Assembly (NCBI RefSeq): GCF_031085175.1
Contig: NZ_JAVHUY010000058.1
Coordinates: forward strand, 1-64,000
Length of the DNA stretch: 64,000 nucleotides
Direction of reading: 5' to 3'
DNA from: Phytohabitans maris
GTDB taxonomy: Bacteria; Actinomycetota; Actinomycetes; Mycobacteriales; Micromonosporaceae
A model generated the notes under the pieces. The model was not told where the DNA came from. It saw only the letters and a list, made by a program, of their open reading frames with translations, and did no database searches. Each line of letters opens with the position of its first letter. The stretch's first letter is position 1. This document shows positions 1 to 8,513 of this stretch, piece by piece. Made by a program: the position numbers and the translations under genes.

Positions 1-1039
1 CTAGGCCGCGTACCAAAGTCGGTCGGTGACGGTTTGGGAATTTCGGCGTGTCAGGACCGGTAGATAGCGAGGTCTCCGGTAGATGAGTTTTCGACCAAGA
101 AGACCATCTATACGGAGACCTCGTGGCCACTGTAGCGGTGACGAGGCGGCACGACCTGACCGACGCGCAGTGGGCGGTGCTGGCGCCGTTGCTGCCGACG
201 CCGAAGAAGGCCGGACGGCCGCCGATATGGACCAAACGGCAGCTCATTGACGGGATCCGGTGGCGGACCCGGGCTGGCACGCCCTGGCGAGACATGCCGG
301 AGTACTACGGGTCGTGGGTGGCTGCCTACAACCTGTTCCGACGCTGGCAACGCGCCGGAACCTGGGCCCTGATCCTGAGCACGCTGCAGGCCATGGCGGA
401 CGCGGCCGGCCGGATCGTCTGGGATGTCTCGGTCGACTCGACGGTAGCCCGTGCGCATCAGCACGCCGCCGGGGCGCGTAAGAACGCAGCTGCGCAGGCC
501 GAACCGCCCGGCGGGGTACGCGATGAGCCGGCCGACCACGCGTTGGGCCGCTCCCGCGGCGGGCTGACCACGAAGCTGCACCTGGGCTGCGAGCAGGGCC
601 AGAAGCCACTGTCGATCGTGCTGACCGCCGGGCAACGCGGGGACAACCCGCAGTTCATCGCGGTGCTTGAGGGGATCCGGGTACCCCGGCTGGGCGGCGG
701 CCGACCCCGGACCCGCCCGGACCGGGCCCTGGCGGACAAGGCGTACACCAGCAAGGGCACCCGCCGCTACCTACGCCGACGCGGAATCAAGGCGACCATC
801 CCGTCCAAGGCCGACCAGGACGCCAACCGGCGCAAGCTCGGGGCCAAGGGCGGCCGGCCACCAACCTTCGACCCCGAGACCTACAAGCAGCGCCACGCCG
901 TGGAATGCGGCATCAACCGGCTCAAACGCAACCGAGCCGTGGCCACCAGATACGACAAGCTAGCCGTCCGCTACGAAGCCACCGTGCACATCGCCGCAAT
1001 CAACGAATGGCTCTAAACCGACTTTGGTACAGGCCCTAG
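1..1039 (+). mobile_element. IS5-family insertion sequence, complete
   Basis: The two ends are inverted repeats. Positions 1-23 and the reverse complement of 1017-1039 match at 20 of 23 bases and share an unbroken core, GTACCAAAGTCGGT. Both ends carry CTAG (1-4 and 1036-1039), which fits a YTAR-type target duplicated on insertion; because CTAG is palindromic the exact boundary is ambiguous. One uninterrupted transposase ORF fills the inside. The left end coincides with the window edge, so the left flank cannot be checked. The right end lies beside a short natural palindrome, CTAGCGC-T-GCGCTAG (1036-1050). Confidence 0.85.
123..1016 (+). CDS. IS5-family transposase
   Basis: This is a 297-aa DDE transposase in a single frame with no frameshift, so the element may still be active. 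It starts at GTG 123, about 100 bases inside the left inverted repeat, and stops just before the right one. The N-terminal part ([14 protein letters not shown] and [13 protein letters not shown]) is the usual IS5 DUF4096-type region. The likely catalytic residues are the Asp in [12 protein letters not shown], the Asp in [10 protein letters not shown], and the Glu in [13 protein letters not shown], where the arginine- and lysine-rich spacing is typical of the family. It would cut and rejoin the element ends. No passenger gene is present. Confidence 0.93.
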   Translation: MATVAVTRRHDLTDAQWAVLAPLLPTPKKAGRPPIWTKRQLIDGIRWRTRAGTPWRDMPEYYGSWVAAYNLFRRWQRAGTWALILSTLQAMADAAGRIVWDVSVDSTVARAHQHAAGARKNAAAQAEPPGGVRDEPADHALGRSRGGLTTKLHLGCEQGQKPLSIVLTAGQRGDNPQFIAVLEGIRVPRLGGGRPRTRPDRALADKAYTSKGTRRYLRRRGIKATIPSKADQDANRRKLGAKGGRPPTFDPETYKQRHAVECGINRLKRNRAVATRYDKLAVRYEATVHIAAINEWL

Positions 1040-1046
1040 CGCTGCG

Positions 1047-1244
1047 CTAGGGCTGGGCTACGCGGAGGGCTATGCCGTTCAGGACCTGGTGGATGCTGTA
1101 CAGGCGTTGGTTGATCATTTCTAGGCGTTCGGCTTGGGCGAATGCGGCGTATGCCTGGGCTAGGGCGATCTGCTGGTCGATGGTGAGGGTTTCCTGGTTG
1201 ATCCCGTAGAGGAGCTCTATGGTCTCGGCGATCGTGTTGGCCAC
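1047..1244 (-). CDS. small hypothetical protein (65 aa)
   Basis: A 65-aa ORF whose stop codon (1047-1049) sits in a short palindrome eight bases outside the insertion sequence. The protein is helical and rich in Ala, Gln and Ile, with a coiled-coil-like pattern (DQQIALAQAYAAFAQAERLEMINQRLYSIHQVL), but no known domain is recognised. No convincing Shine-Dalgarno sequence precedes ATG 1244. The ORF lies between the transposon and the 3' end of the helicase gene on the same strand. It could be a real small gene or a remnant of the locus hit by the insertion. Amino-acid use is more balanced than in most shadow frames, which slightly favours a real gene. Confidence 0.4.
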   Translation of the reverse strand: MANTIAETIELLYGINQETLTIDQQIALAQAYAAFAQAERLEMINQRLYSIHQVLNGIALRVAQP

Positions 1245-1294
1245 GAGGCGACGCTACCGATCCATTCATGTTCATCGAAGTATGTGAGCAAGAT

Positions 1295-3559
1295 TTAACG
1301 GGGCAGCGACGCCAGCACCACATCCAGGACACGCACCGCGTCGGCCTTGGAGAGCGGGTTGTTGCCGTTGCCGCACTTGGGCGACTGCACGCACGACGGG
1401 CACCCGGTCTCGCAGGAGCAGCCGTCGATCGCGTCGCGGGTGGCCTGGAGCCACGACGCGGCGATTTTGTACGCGCGCTCGGCAAAGCCGGCACCGCCCG
1501 GGTGCCCGTCGTACACGAACACGGTGGGGGTGCCGGTGTCCGGGTGGGCGGCGGTGGACAGGCCGCCGATGTCCCAGCGGTCGCAGGTGGCGACCAGCGG
1601 CAGCAGGCCGATGGCGGCGTGCTCTGCCGCGTGCAGGCCACCCGGTACGTCTTCGACGCCGGCGGCCTCCAGCGACTGCTGCGACAGCGTAAACCACACC
1701 GCCGTCGTCCGTAGCTCGCGTGTGGGCAGGTCCAGCGGCCAGGTGCCGAGGACCTCGCCGGAGCCGATGCGGCGGCGCTGGTACGAGACGACCTGGCTGG
1801 TCACGTCGACGTCGCCGAAGAAGAGGCCGACCGGGCCGGCGTCCACACGGGACCGTACCGACACCACGGACAGCGAAGTGACGTCGCGGGCGTGGGTGGA
1901 CCACTCGGGCTCCTCGCGGTGCACAAGCGCGACCGCGTCGGCCAGGTCGAGGGTGTCCACGACGTACGACTCGCCCTGATGCAGGTAGACGGCTCCGGGG
2001 TGGACCATGAAGTGCGACGAGCCGGGGTCCACCGTGCCCAGCAGGCGGCCGGTGGCGGCCTCGACCACGCAGATCGGCAGGCCCCCGGTGCCGCGCAGGT
2101 CGACCTCGGGGCGGCCCTCGCCGGTCCAGTACCAGCCGCTCGGGCGGCGCCGCAGGATGCCCTCCGCGACCAGCTCGTCGAGCACGGCGGCCGCGCCCGG
2201 GCCGAAGAGGGGGAGGTCGGCGCGGGTGAGCGGCGCCTCGTACGCGGCGCTGCACAGCTGTGGGGCCAGCACGTACGGGTTGGACGGGTCGAGCACCGTC
2301 GCCTCGACCGGGCGGCCGAAGAGCGCCTCGGGGTGGTGCACCAGGTATGTGTCGAGCGGGTCGTCGCGGGCGACCAGCACCGCCAGCGCCTCGTGCCCGT
2401 TGCGACCCGCGCGGCCGGCCTGCTGCCACATCGACGCGCGGGTGCCTGGCCAGCCGCAGATGACCACGGCGTCCAGGCCGACCAGGTCGACGCCGAGCTC
2501 CAGCGCGTTGGTCGAGGCCAGGCCCAGCAGCTCGCCGGAGTGCAGGGCGGCCTCCAGCTCGCGCCGCTCCTCGCGCAGGTAGCCACCCCGGTATGCGGCG
2601 ACCCGCGCGCCCAGCCCCGGCACCGCCTCGTCGAGCGACCGCCGGGCCATCGTGGCCACCGCCTCGGCGCCCCGGCGGGAGCGGATGAACGCCAGCGTGC
2701 GCACCCCGTCGATGACCGCGTCGGCGAGGAGGTCGGCGGTCTCCCCGAGCGCGGACCGCCGCACCGGCGTGGGCCCCTCGCCAAAAGGCGGCTCGCACAG
2801 CGCGAACGTCACCCCGCCCCGCGGCGACGCGTCCTCCGTGACCGCCTCCGTCACCAGGCCGGTGAGCCGCTTGGCCGAGGTCGCCGGGTCGCCCGCCGTC
2901 GCCGAGGCCAACACGAAAACGGGGGTACGACCGTAGCGGGCGGCCGCCCGTCGCAGGCGGCGCAGCACGTGCGCCACGTGCGAGCCGAAGACGCCCCGGT
3001 ACGTGTGGCACTCGTCCACCACCACGTACCGCAGGCGGCGCAGGAAGGTCTGCCACGCCGCGTGCCCGGGGAGGATCCCGTGGTGGAGCATGTCCGGGTT
3101 GGTCAGCACGAACCGCGAGTGCTGCCGGATCCACTCCCGCTCCTCGCGCGGGGTGTCGCCGTCGTAACAGGCTGGCCGTACCCCCTCGATGTCGAGCGCC
3201 GCGACGGCGCGCAACTGGTCGGCGGCGAGCGCCTTGGTCGGTGCGAGATAAATGGCCGTGGCGCGCGGGTCCTCCAGCATGGCCGCGAGCGCGGGCAGCT
3301 GGTAGGCCATCGACTTGCCGGAGGCGGTGCCGGTGGCGACCACCACGTGGCGCCCGGCGTGCGCGTGCTCCGCCGCCTCGGCCTGGTGCCGCCACGGCAA
3401 CGTGACCCCGCGCGCGGCGAACGCCTCCCGCAGCCGCTCGGGCACCCAGCCCGGCCAGGGCACGGTCTCGCCGGTGCGGGTCGGCACCCGCTCGATGTGT
3501 GTGACGGAGTCGGGGCGCAATCGGCGGAGCAGCGCTGCCGGTTCGGCGACGGTCGTCAC
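1295..3559 (-). CDS. DEAD/DEAH-box helicase with DUF1998-type zinc domain (MrfA/YprA-like)
   Basis: Superfamily 2 helicase of about 754 aa. Motif I is ATGTASGKS (about residues 75-83), motif II is DECH (about 182-185), followed by a SAT motif and a second RecA-like domain ending in QQAGRAGR. The C-terminus has the DUF1998 cysteine cluster (CSCETGCPSC, then C), a metal site typical of MrfA. In Bacillus, MrfA is a 3'-5' helicase that repairs mitomycin C damage, so a DNA repair role is inferred here. GTG 3559 is chosen as start; GTG 3568 or TTG 3595 would add 3 or 12 residues. It is transcribed divergently from bldG. Confidence 0.88.
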   Translation of the reverse strand: MTTVAEPAALLRRLRPDSVTHIERVPTRTGETVPWPGWVPERLREAFAARGVTLPWRHQAEAAEHAHAGRHVVVATGTASGKSMAYQLPALAAMLEDPRATAIYLAPTKALAADQLRAVAALDIEGVRPACYDGDTPREEREWIRQHSRFVLTNPDMLHHGILPGHAAWQTFLRRLRYVVVDECHTYRGVFGSHVAHVLRRLRRAAARYGRTPVFVLASATAGDPATSAKRLTGLVTEAVTEDASPRGGVTFALCEPPFGEGPTPVRRSALGETADLLADAVIDGVRTLAFIRSRRGAEAVATMARRSLDEAVPGLGARVAAYRGGYLREERRELEAALHSGELLGLASTNALELGVDLVGLDAVVICGWPGTRASMWQQAGRAGRNGHEALAVLVARDDPLDTYLVHHPEALFGRPVEATVLDPSNPYVLAPQLCSAAYEAPLTRADLPLFGPGAAAVLDELVAEGILRRRPSGWYWTGEGRPEVDLRGTGGLPICVVEAATGRLLGTVDPGSSHFMVHPGAVYLHQGESYVVDTLDLADAVALVHREEPEWSTHARDVTSLSVVSVRSRVDAGPVGLFFGDVDVTSQVVSYQRRRIGSGEVLGTWPLDLPTRELRTTAVWFTLSQQSLEAAGVEDVPGGLHAAEHAAIGLLPLVATCDRWDIGGLSTAAHPDTGTPTVFVYDGHPGGAGFAERAYKIAASWLQATRDAIDGCSCETGCPSCVQSPKCGNGNNPLSKADAVRVLDVVLASLPR

Positions 3560-3748
3560 GCCATGCACTCTCGCACTGGTGTGCGGAAAACCCAAACAGG
3601 TGAGTGTGCCGAAACCTGAACGTGCTGGCCGGGCGGCACACCGCGCGGGTCGTGTCGATGGTTAGATGCCCGAAGGACCGAGAAATAGTGTCAACACCGG
3701 AGACACGAATTCCCGGGCAGGCTGTGGCGGCAGTACAGGGAGGCCCCG

Positions 3749-4099
3749 ATGGAGCTCTCGCTTGCGACCCGCGCCGTCGCCGAGCACGCGGTGCTGGAGG
3801 TTGGCGGCGAGGTAGACGTATATACAGCACCGCGGCTGCGCGAGCGGCTCAACGAGCTGATCGACGGCGGCGCGCGGAGCATCGTGGTCGACCTCAACCG
3901 GGTCGACTTCCTGGACTCCACCGGGCTCGGGGTGCTCGTGGGCGCGCACCGGCGGCTGCGCCCGCTCGGCGGCAGGTGCGCACTGGTCTGCGACAAGGAG
4001 CCGCTGCTGAAGATCTTCCGCATCACCGCGCTGGACCAGGTCTTTCCCCTGTACCCGTCGGTGGAGGCGGCGACGGACCCATCCGGCCCCACCGCGTGA
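3749..4099 (+). CDS. bldG: anti-anti-sigma factor, BldG family (STAS domain)
   Basis: A single 116-aa STAS domain that closely follows Streptomyces BldG as I know it ([15 protein letters not shown] at the N-terminus, then [20 protein letters not shown]). The phosphorylated serine would be Ser57 in DSTGLGVL. Unphosphorylated BldG binds anti-sigma factors and frees sigma factors for development and stress responses. The stop codon overlaps the ATG of the next gene, an RsbW-like kinase, reproducing the bldG-ORF3 arrangement of streptomycetes. The 190-bp region shared with the divergent helicase should hold the promoter; no clear -35/-10 pair was identified. Confidence 0.9.
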   Translation: MELSLATRAVAEHAVLEVGGEVDVYTAPRLRERLNELIDGGARSIVVDLNRVDFLDSTGLGVLVGAHRRLRPLGGRCALVCDKEPLLKIFRITALDQVFPLYPSVEAATDPSGPTA

Positions 4100-4533
4100 T
4101 GTCGACGGTACGACTCGCGTTCTCGCCAGCCCCGGTGCACGTCCGTACGGCGCGGCTGGTCGGGGTGGCGGTGGCCCGGCGTGCCGGCGTGGCCGAGGAG
4201 CTGCTCGACGAGGTACGGCTGGCGATCGGTGAGGCGTGCACGCGCGCGGTCGAGCTGCACCGGCAGTACGGGCTCTCCGATCTCGTGCAGATGGAGATGA
4301 GCGACGACCACAGCTACACGGTGCGGGTGATCGACCGCGCGCCGATCGAGGCCGGGCTGGGCCTCACCGCGCTCCCGCCGGACGCGCTGGCCAACGAGTG
4401 GCTGACCGACGAGGCACTCACCGTTGGTGTCGGATTTGCGCTGCTTGCCGGCTTCGTCGATGATCTACAGGTCCGCCCCGTGGAGGTGGGCATCGGCACG
4501 GAAGTGCGCATGGTCTGGCCCGTGGGGAAGTAA
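4099..4533 (+). CDS. RsbW-like anti-sigma factor / serine kinase (HATPase fold)
   Basis: A 144-aa protein starting at ATG 4099, which overlaps the bldG stop codon, so translational coupling is expected. The segment EEVRLAIGEACTRAVELH resembles the N box of GHKL ATPases (family pattern EA-x-NA-x-xH), but Asn is replaced by Arg and the glycine-rich ATP-lid motifs are weak. It is probably the cognate partner of BldG, as is the gene directly downstream of bldG in Streptomyces. The degenerate N box leaves open whether it still phosphorylates BldG or acts only as a binding partner. Confidence 0.8.
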   Translation: MSTVRLAFSPAPVHVRTARLVGVAVARRAGVAEELLDEVRLAIGEACTRAVELHRQYGLSDLVQMEMSDDHSYTVRVIDRAPIEAGLGLTALPPDALANEWLTDEALTVGVGFALLAGFVDDLQVRPVEVGIGTEVRMVWPVGK

Positions 4534-4736
4534 ACCGGCTAACACAGCGGCGAATATCACCATCACACAGCCGGTGGGCGGTGTGACCATGAACACGGTG
4601 TGCCGCTACAGTACGCGGGTTATCTGCAAGAACCCGGGTGCGCGGGCGCCGGGGTTCGACTACGCAATCGCGTGCAGGCGCTCCGCCGGTTCGTCCGCCG
4701 GCTGGGCGGGAATCGCAACGGCACAGGAGGACATAG

Positions 4737-7097
4737 ATGTCCACACCCTTGGCCGCCGACGGCGGCGGGCTGTCCATCACGGGTACGAACCTTACGTACG
4801 TCATCCTCGCGGCAGTCATCGCGCTGGTGGCGCTCGGATTCGCGGCAGCCCTGGTCAGGGCCGTGCTGGCGACCGGTAGGGGCACCACCAACATGCAGGA
4901 GATCGCCGGGGCCGTACAGGAAGGCGCGTCGGCGTACCTGCTCCGCCAGTTCAGGACCCTCGGCGTCTTCGTCGTGCTGGCCGTGGTGCTGCTGTTCATA
5001 CTTCCGGTGCACGGTGACAGTGACAACGAGACGCTCGTCAAGATCGGCCGCTCGGCGTTCTTCGTCGTGGGTGCGCTGTTCAGCGCGTTCATCGGCGGTG
5101 CCGGCATGGCCCTGGCGACGCGCGCCAACCTGCGGGTGGCGGCCGCGGCGCGGGCCAGCGAAGGCGGTCGCGAGGAGGCGATGAAGATCGCCTTCCGCAC
5201 CGGCGGCGTGGTCGGCTTCCTCACCGTCGGCCTCGGCCTCTTCGGCGCGGCGCTCGTGGTGCTGCTCTACAAGGGAGACGCGCCGACCGTGCTGGAGGGC
5301 TTCGGCTTCGGCGCCGCGCTGCTCGCGATGTTCATGCGGGTCGGCGGCGGTATCTTCACCAAGGCCGCGGACGTCGGCGCCGACCTGGTCGGCAAGGTCG
5401 AGCAGGGTATCCCCGAGGACGACCCGCGCAACGCCGCCACCATCGCCGACAACGTGGGCGACAACGTCGGTGACTGCGCCGGTATGGCGGCTGACCTCTT
5501 CGAGTCGTACGCGGTCACGCTGGTCGCGGCCCTGATCCTCGGCCGGGCGGCGTTCGGCGAGGAGGGCCTGGTCTTCCCGCTGATCGTCTCCGGCATCGGT
5601 GCGATCATCGCGATCATCGGCGTCTTCATCACCCGCCTGCGCGCCTCGGACCGCTCCGGCCTGACCGCGATCAACCGCGCCTTCTACATCTCCGCGCTCA
5701 TCGCCGCCGTGCTCGTGGCGGTCGCCTCGTTCGCGTACCTGCCGTCCGACTTCGCCGACTTCGGCGGCGGCGTCGAGGACCTCGACGGCAACCCGCGGCT
5801 CGTCGCCATCGGCGCGGTCGTGATCGGCATCGTGCTGGCCGCCGCCATCCAAGCGCTGACCGGCTACTTCACCGAGACCACCCGGCGCCCGGTGCGCGAC
5901 ATCGGCAAGACCTCGGAGACCGGCCCGGCGACCGTCATCCTGGCGGGTATCAGCGTCGGGCTCGAGTCGGCCGTGTACTCCGCGCTGCTGATCGGCGCCG
6001 GCGTGTTCGGCGCGTTCCTGCTCGGCGGCGGCTCGATCACGCTCTCGCTCTTCGCGGTCGCGCTGGCCGGCACCGGCCTGCTCACCACCGTCGGCGTGAT
6101 CGTCGCGATGGACACGTTCGGCCCGATCTCGGACAACGCGCAGGGCATCGCCGAGATGTCCGGCGACATCGACGAGCACGGCGCCCGCACGCTGACCGAG
6201 CTCGACGCGGTGGGCAACACCACCAAGGCGATCACCAAGGGCATCGCGATCGCGACGGCCGTGCTCGCGGCGACCGCGCTGTTCGGCTCCTACCAGGACA
6301 CGATCCGGACCTCGATCGTCGAGGCCGGCTCCAACCTGTCGATCGACGAGCTGCTCAACGTCGCCAACCCGCGCAACCTGGTGGGTCTGATCGTCGGTGC
6401 GGCGGTGGTCTTCCTCTTCTCCGGCCTGGCCATCAACGCGGTGTCCCGCTCGGCGGGCGCGGTCGTGATGGAGGTGCGCCGCCAGTTCCGCGAGTTCCCC
6501 GGGATCATGGACCGCACCCAGCGCCCGGAGTACGGCAAGGTGGTCGACATCTGCACCCGGGACGCGCAGCGCGAGCTGTTGACCCCCGGCCTGCTGGCGA
6601 TCCTCGCGCCGATCGCGGTCGGCTTCGGCCTCGGCGCCGGCGCGCTCGCCGCGTACCTGGCCGGCGCGATCGGCACCGGCGTGCTGATGGCGGTCTTCCT
6701 GGCCAACTCCGGTGGTGCCTGGGACAACGCCAAGAAGCTCGTCGAAGACGGCGCGCACGGCGGCAAGGGCTCGGACGCGCACGCCGCGACGGTCATCGGC
6801 GACACGGTGGGTGACCCGTTCAAGGACACCGCCGGCCCGGCCATCAACCCGCTGATCAAGGTGATGAACCTGGTCTCGCTGCTGATCGCCCCGGCCGTGG
6901 TGACCACCAGCATCGGCACCGACCAGAACGACGCGCTGCGCATCACCATCGCGGTCGTGGCGGTCCTCATCGTCGTGGCGGCGGTCGCGTTCAGCAAGCG
7001 CAAGCCGGTTGCCATGGGCGACCAGGGGGCCGGTGGGGAGGCGGGAAAAGCCGGTAAAGGCGCGCCCGACGCGGAGCAGGAGCGGGTGAACGCCTGA
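4737..7097 (+). CDS. hppA: membrane proton-pumping pyrophosphatase, K+-independent type
   Basis: A 786-aa integral membrane enzyme that couples hydrolysis of pyrophosphate to proton export. About 15-16 hydrophobic helices are visible. The active-site loops are present: DVGADLVGKVE, then DDPRNAATIADNVGDNVGDCAG, and near the C-terminus GDTVGDPFKDTAGPAINPL. The segment GNTTKAITKG carries Lys and Thr at the two positions that distinguish K+-independent enzymes (Ala and Gly/Ala in K+-dependent ones). ATG 4737 has a strong ribosome site, AGGAGG at 4724-4729. A 200-bp upstream region separates it from the anti-sigma gene, and a strong terminator follows. Confidence 0.97.
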   Translation: MSTPLAADGGGLSITGTNLTYVILAAVIALVALGFAAALVRAVLATGRGTTNMQEIAGAVQEGASAYLLRQFRTLGVFVVLAVVLLFILPVHGDSDNETLVKIGRSAFFVVGALFSAFIGGAGMALATRANLRVAAAARASEGGREEAMKIAFRTGGVVGFLTVGLGLFGAALVVLLYKGDAPTVLEGFGFGAALLAMFMRVGGGIFTKAADVGADLVGKVEQGIPEDDPRNAATIADNVGDNVGDCAGMAADLFESYAVTLVAALILGRAAFGEEGLVFPLIVSGIGAIIAIIGVFITRLRASDRSGLTAINRAFYISALIAAVLVAVASFAYLPSDFADFGGGVEDLDGNPRLVAIGAVVIGIVLAAAIQALTGYFTETTRRPVRDIGKTSETGPATVILAGISVGLESAVYSALLIGAGVFGAFLLGGGSITLSLFAVALAGTGLLTTVGVIVAMDTFGPISDNAQGIAEMSGDIDEHGARTLTELDAVGNTTKAITKGIAIATAVLAATALFGSYQDTIRTSIVEAGSNLSIDELLNVANPRNLVGLIVGAAVVFLFSGLAINAVSRSAGAVVMEVRRQFREFPGIMDRTQRPEYGKVVDICTRDAQRELLTPGLLAILAPIAVGFGLGAGALAAYLAGAIGTGVLMAVFLANSGGAWDNAKKLVEDGAHGGKGSDAHAATVIGDTVGDPFKDTAGPAINPLIKVMNLVSLLIAPAVVTTSIGTDQNDALRITIAVVAVLIVVAAVAFSKRKPVAMGDQGAGGEAGKAGKGAPDAEQERVNA

Positions 7098-7114
7098 CCT
7101 CCCAGGCAAGCACC

Positions 7115-7152
7115 GATCAGGGCGTCCCGTACGTACGCGGGACGCCCTGATC
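7115..7152 (+). terminator. terminator hairpin after hppA
   Basis: A perfect 15-bp stem, GATCAGGGCGTCCCG (7115-7129) pairing with CGGGACGCCCTGATC (7138-7152), with an 8-base loop. It starts 17 bases after the hppA stop codon. There is no T-run, which is usual for actinobacterial terminators. Confidence 0.85.
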
Positions 7153-7192
7153 ATTGATGAGGCATCTCTCGCAAACCGCTACGCTGCAACGC

Positions 7193-7723
7193 ATGCGTAC
7201 GCCCCGCGCCGTTCTCGTGGCACTCACGACGGCGTTCGCGCTCCTGGTCGGGGGGTGCGGGGCAGGGCCCGCACCGCGGGCGTGGGCGGCCAACGTGTGT
7301 ACGGCGCTGACTCCCTGGCGCACCGAGATCAGCACGCTGGCCAGCCGCACCCAGCAGCAGATGACCGCGAAGACCACGCCCGCGCAGGCGAAGGAAAACC
7401 TGGTACGGCTGCTCGGCGGCGCCGAGTCGGCCAGCGAGACGGCCCGCTCCAAGGTGGAGAAGGCGGGCGTGCCGGACGTCGACGGCGGCGAAGACGTGGC
7501 CAAGGGCTTCGTCCGCTCGCTGACCTCGATGCGCGACGCGTACGGGCGGGCCCGGCAGAGCATCGAGGGCCTGGACGCCGGGCTGGCCGACCCCTTCTAC
7601 GACGGCGTCGAGTCGGTCATGAGCAAGCTGACGACCGAGTACAACCAGAGCGCCCTGGACACCAGCTCGCTCGCCTCGGAGGAGCTGCGGGTGGCCTTCG
7701 ACGAGGTCCCGGAGTGTCGCTGA
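7193..7723 (+). CDS. putative lipoprotein, unknown function
   Basis: A 176-aa secreted protein. It starts with MRTPRAVLVALTTAFALLVGGCGAG, that is a positive n-region, a hydrophobic core and the lipobox LVGGC, so the mature protein would be a lipid-anchored protein starting at that Cys. The rest is alpha-helical and polar with no recognised domain (VCTALTPWRTEISTL, SEELRVAFDEVPEC). Two further cysteines could form a disulfide. ATG 7193 is preferred over the upstream ATG 7154, which lies against the hppA terminator and would put 13 extra residues before the signal peptide. It overlaps the next gene by 10 bases. Confidence 0.78.
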   Translation: MRTPRAVLVALTTAFALLVGGCGAGPAPRAWAANVCTALTPWRTEISTLASRTQQQMTAKTTPAQAKENLVRLLGGAESASETARSKVEKAGVPDVDGGEDVAKGFVRSLTSMRDAYGRARQSIEGLDAGLADPFYDGVESVMSKLTTEYNQSALDTSSLASEELRVAFDEVPECR

Positions 7724-8322
7724 GCCCGGGCGCCCACGAGCCGGCCCGGCGGCAGCTCTCGCTCTTCGGGGTGGAGGCACACGACCCCACCCCGGCCGAC
7801 CTGGCCGGCCTGCTCGCCGGACCGGGGCAGGTGGTCCGGATGGGTGGCACGGCTCGCGTCTCGATCGAGGTCGACGGGGCCTGGCGGGTACACGTGCTGA
7901 TCGCGGAGCTGGCCGTGCGCGGCCTGCAGGCCACCTGGGAGCTGGCCACCGTCGAGGGACAGCTTGTCGTCCGAACGGCGTACGCGACCACCCTGGCCGC
8001 CCTCGGGGTGGCCTGGCTCCGGTCCGCGACCAAGCGCCCGCCGTCCGGTTTCCACCTCAACGGCGCCCGACTGCGCCTCTGGGCGGCCGCCGCCGGCGGC
8101 CCTGACCAGCACGGATACGTCCTGCGCCTGGGAGTCTCCGACGAGCCCTGCTGGGAGCCGGTGGGGGCCGCGCTGGCCGCGGTCGGGCTGCCTGGAGTGC
8201 TGCTCGGACCGCGTGCGGGCGGGCCGGCCTACCGGATCACCGGCCGGCGCCGCCTGGGCCGTCTGGCTGAGTTGGTAGGCGACCGGCCAGCCGCCGCCCC
8301 GCCGGCCGAATGGCCTGGTTGA
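7714..8322 (+). CDS. conserved hypothetical protein upstream of topA
   Basis: A 202-aa protein starting at GTG 7714, inside the last codons of the lipoprotein gene, so the two are probably translationally coupled. Most is a globular domain of short beta segments (VVRMGGTARVSIEV, WRVHVLIAELAVRG, VVRTAYATTLAALGVAWLRS). There is no signal peptide and no membrane segment. No family is recognised. Coding is supported by codon use and by the overlap. The following 190 bases separate it from topA. Confidence 0.7.
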   Translation: MSLSPGAHEPARRQLSLFGVEAHDPTPADLAGLLAGPGQVVRMGGTARVSIEVDGAWRVHVLIAELAVRGLQATWELATVEGQLVVRTAYATTLAALGVAWLRSATKRPPSGFHLNGARLRLWAAAAGGPDQHGYVLRLGVSDEPCWEPVGAALAAVGLPGVLLGPRAGGPAYRITGRRRLGRLAELVGDRPAAAPPAEWPG

Positions 8323-8513
8323 TCGGGGGAAAAGAGCCTTCCGGCGCGGCGCTGGCCGGCGTTCGTGTTGCAGTTCGGTGTACGGTGTCGCCGACCGGTC
8401 CGCGCAACCGCCGGGCCGACGGCGCGTTACGTTGGACATCTGGCGTCCGGTTCGCTACCGGACGCAAGGGCCCAAGTTTGTAGCCAAAGGCAGTAGTAAA
8501 GGTCAGGAGAGAA

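Noticed and set aside
1272-3830. 852-aa minus-strand frame over the MrfA-like gene
   Set aside because: It overlaps the true helicase frame, is Arg/Gly-rich and extends past the helicase start into the bldG region.
4620-7154. 844-aa open frame antisense to hppA
   Set aside because: It lies wholly opposite a well-supported enzyme gene; the residues are almost all Arg, Asp, Gly and Ala, as expected for a shadow frame in high-GC DNA.
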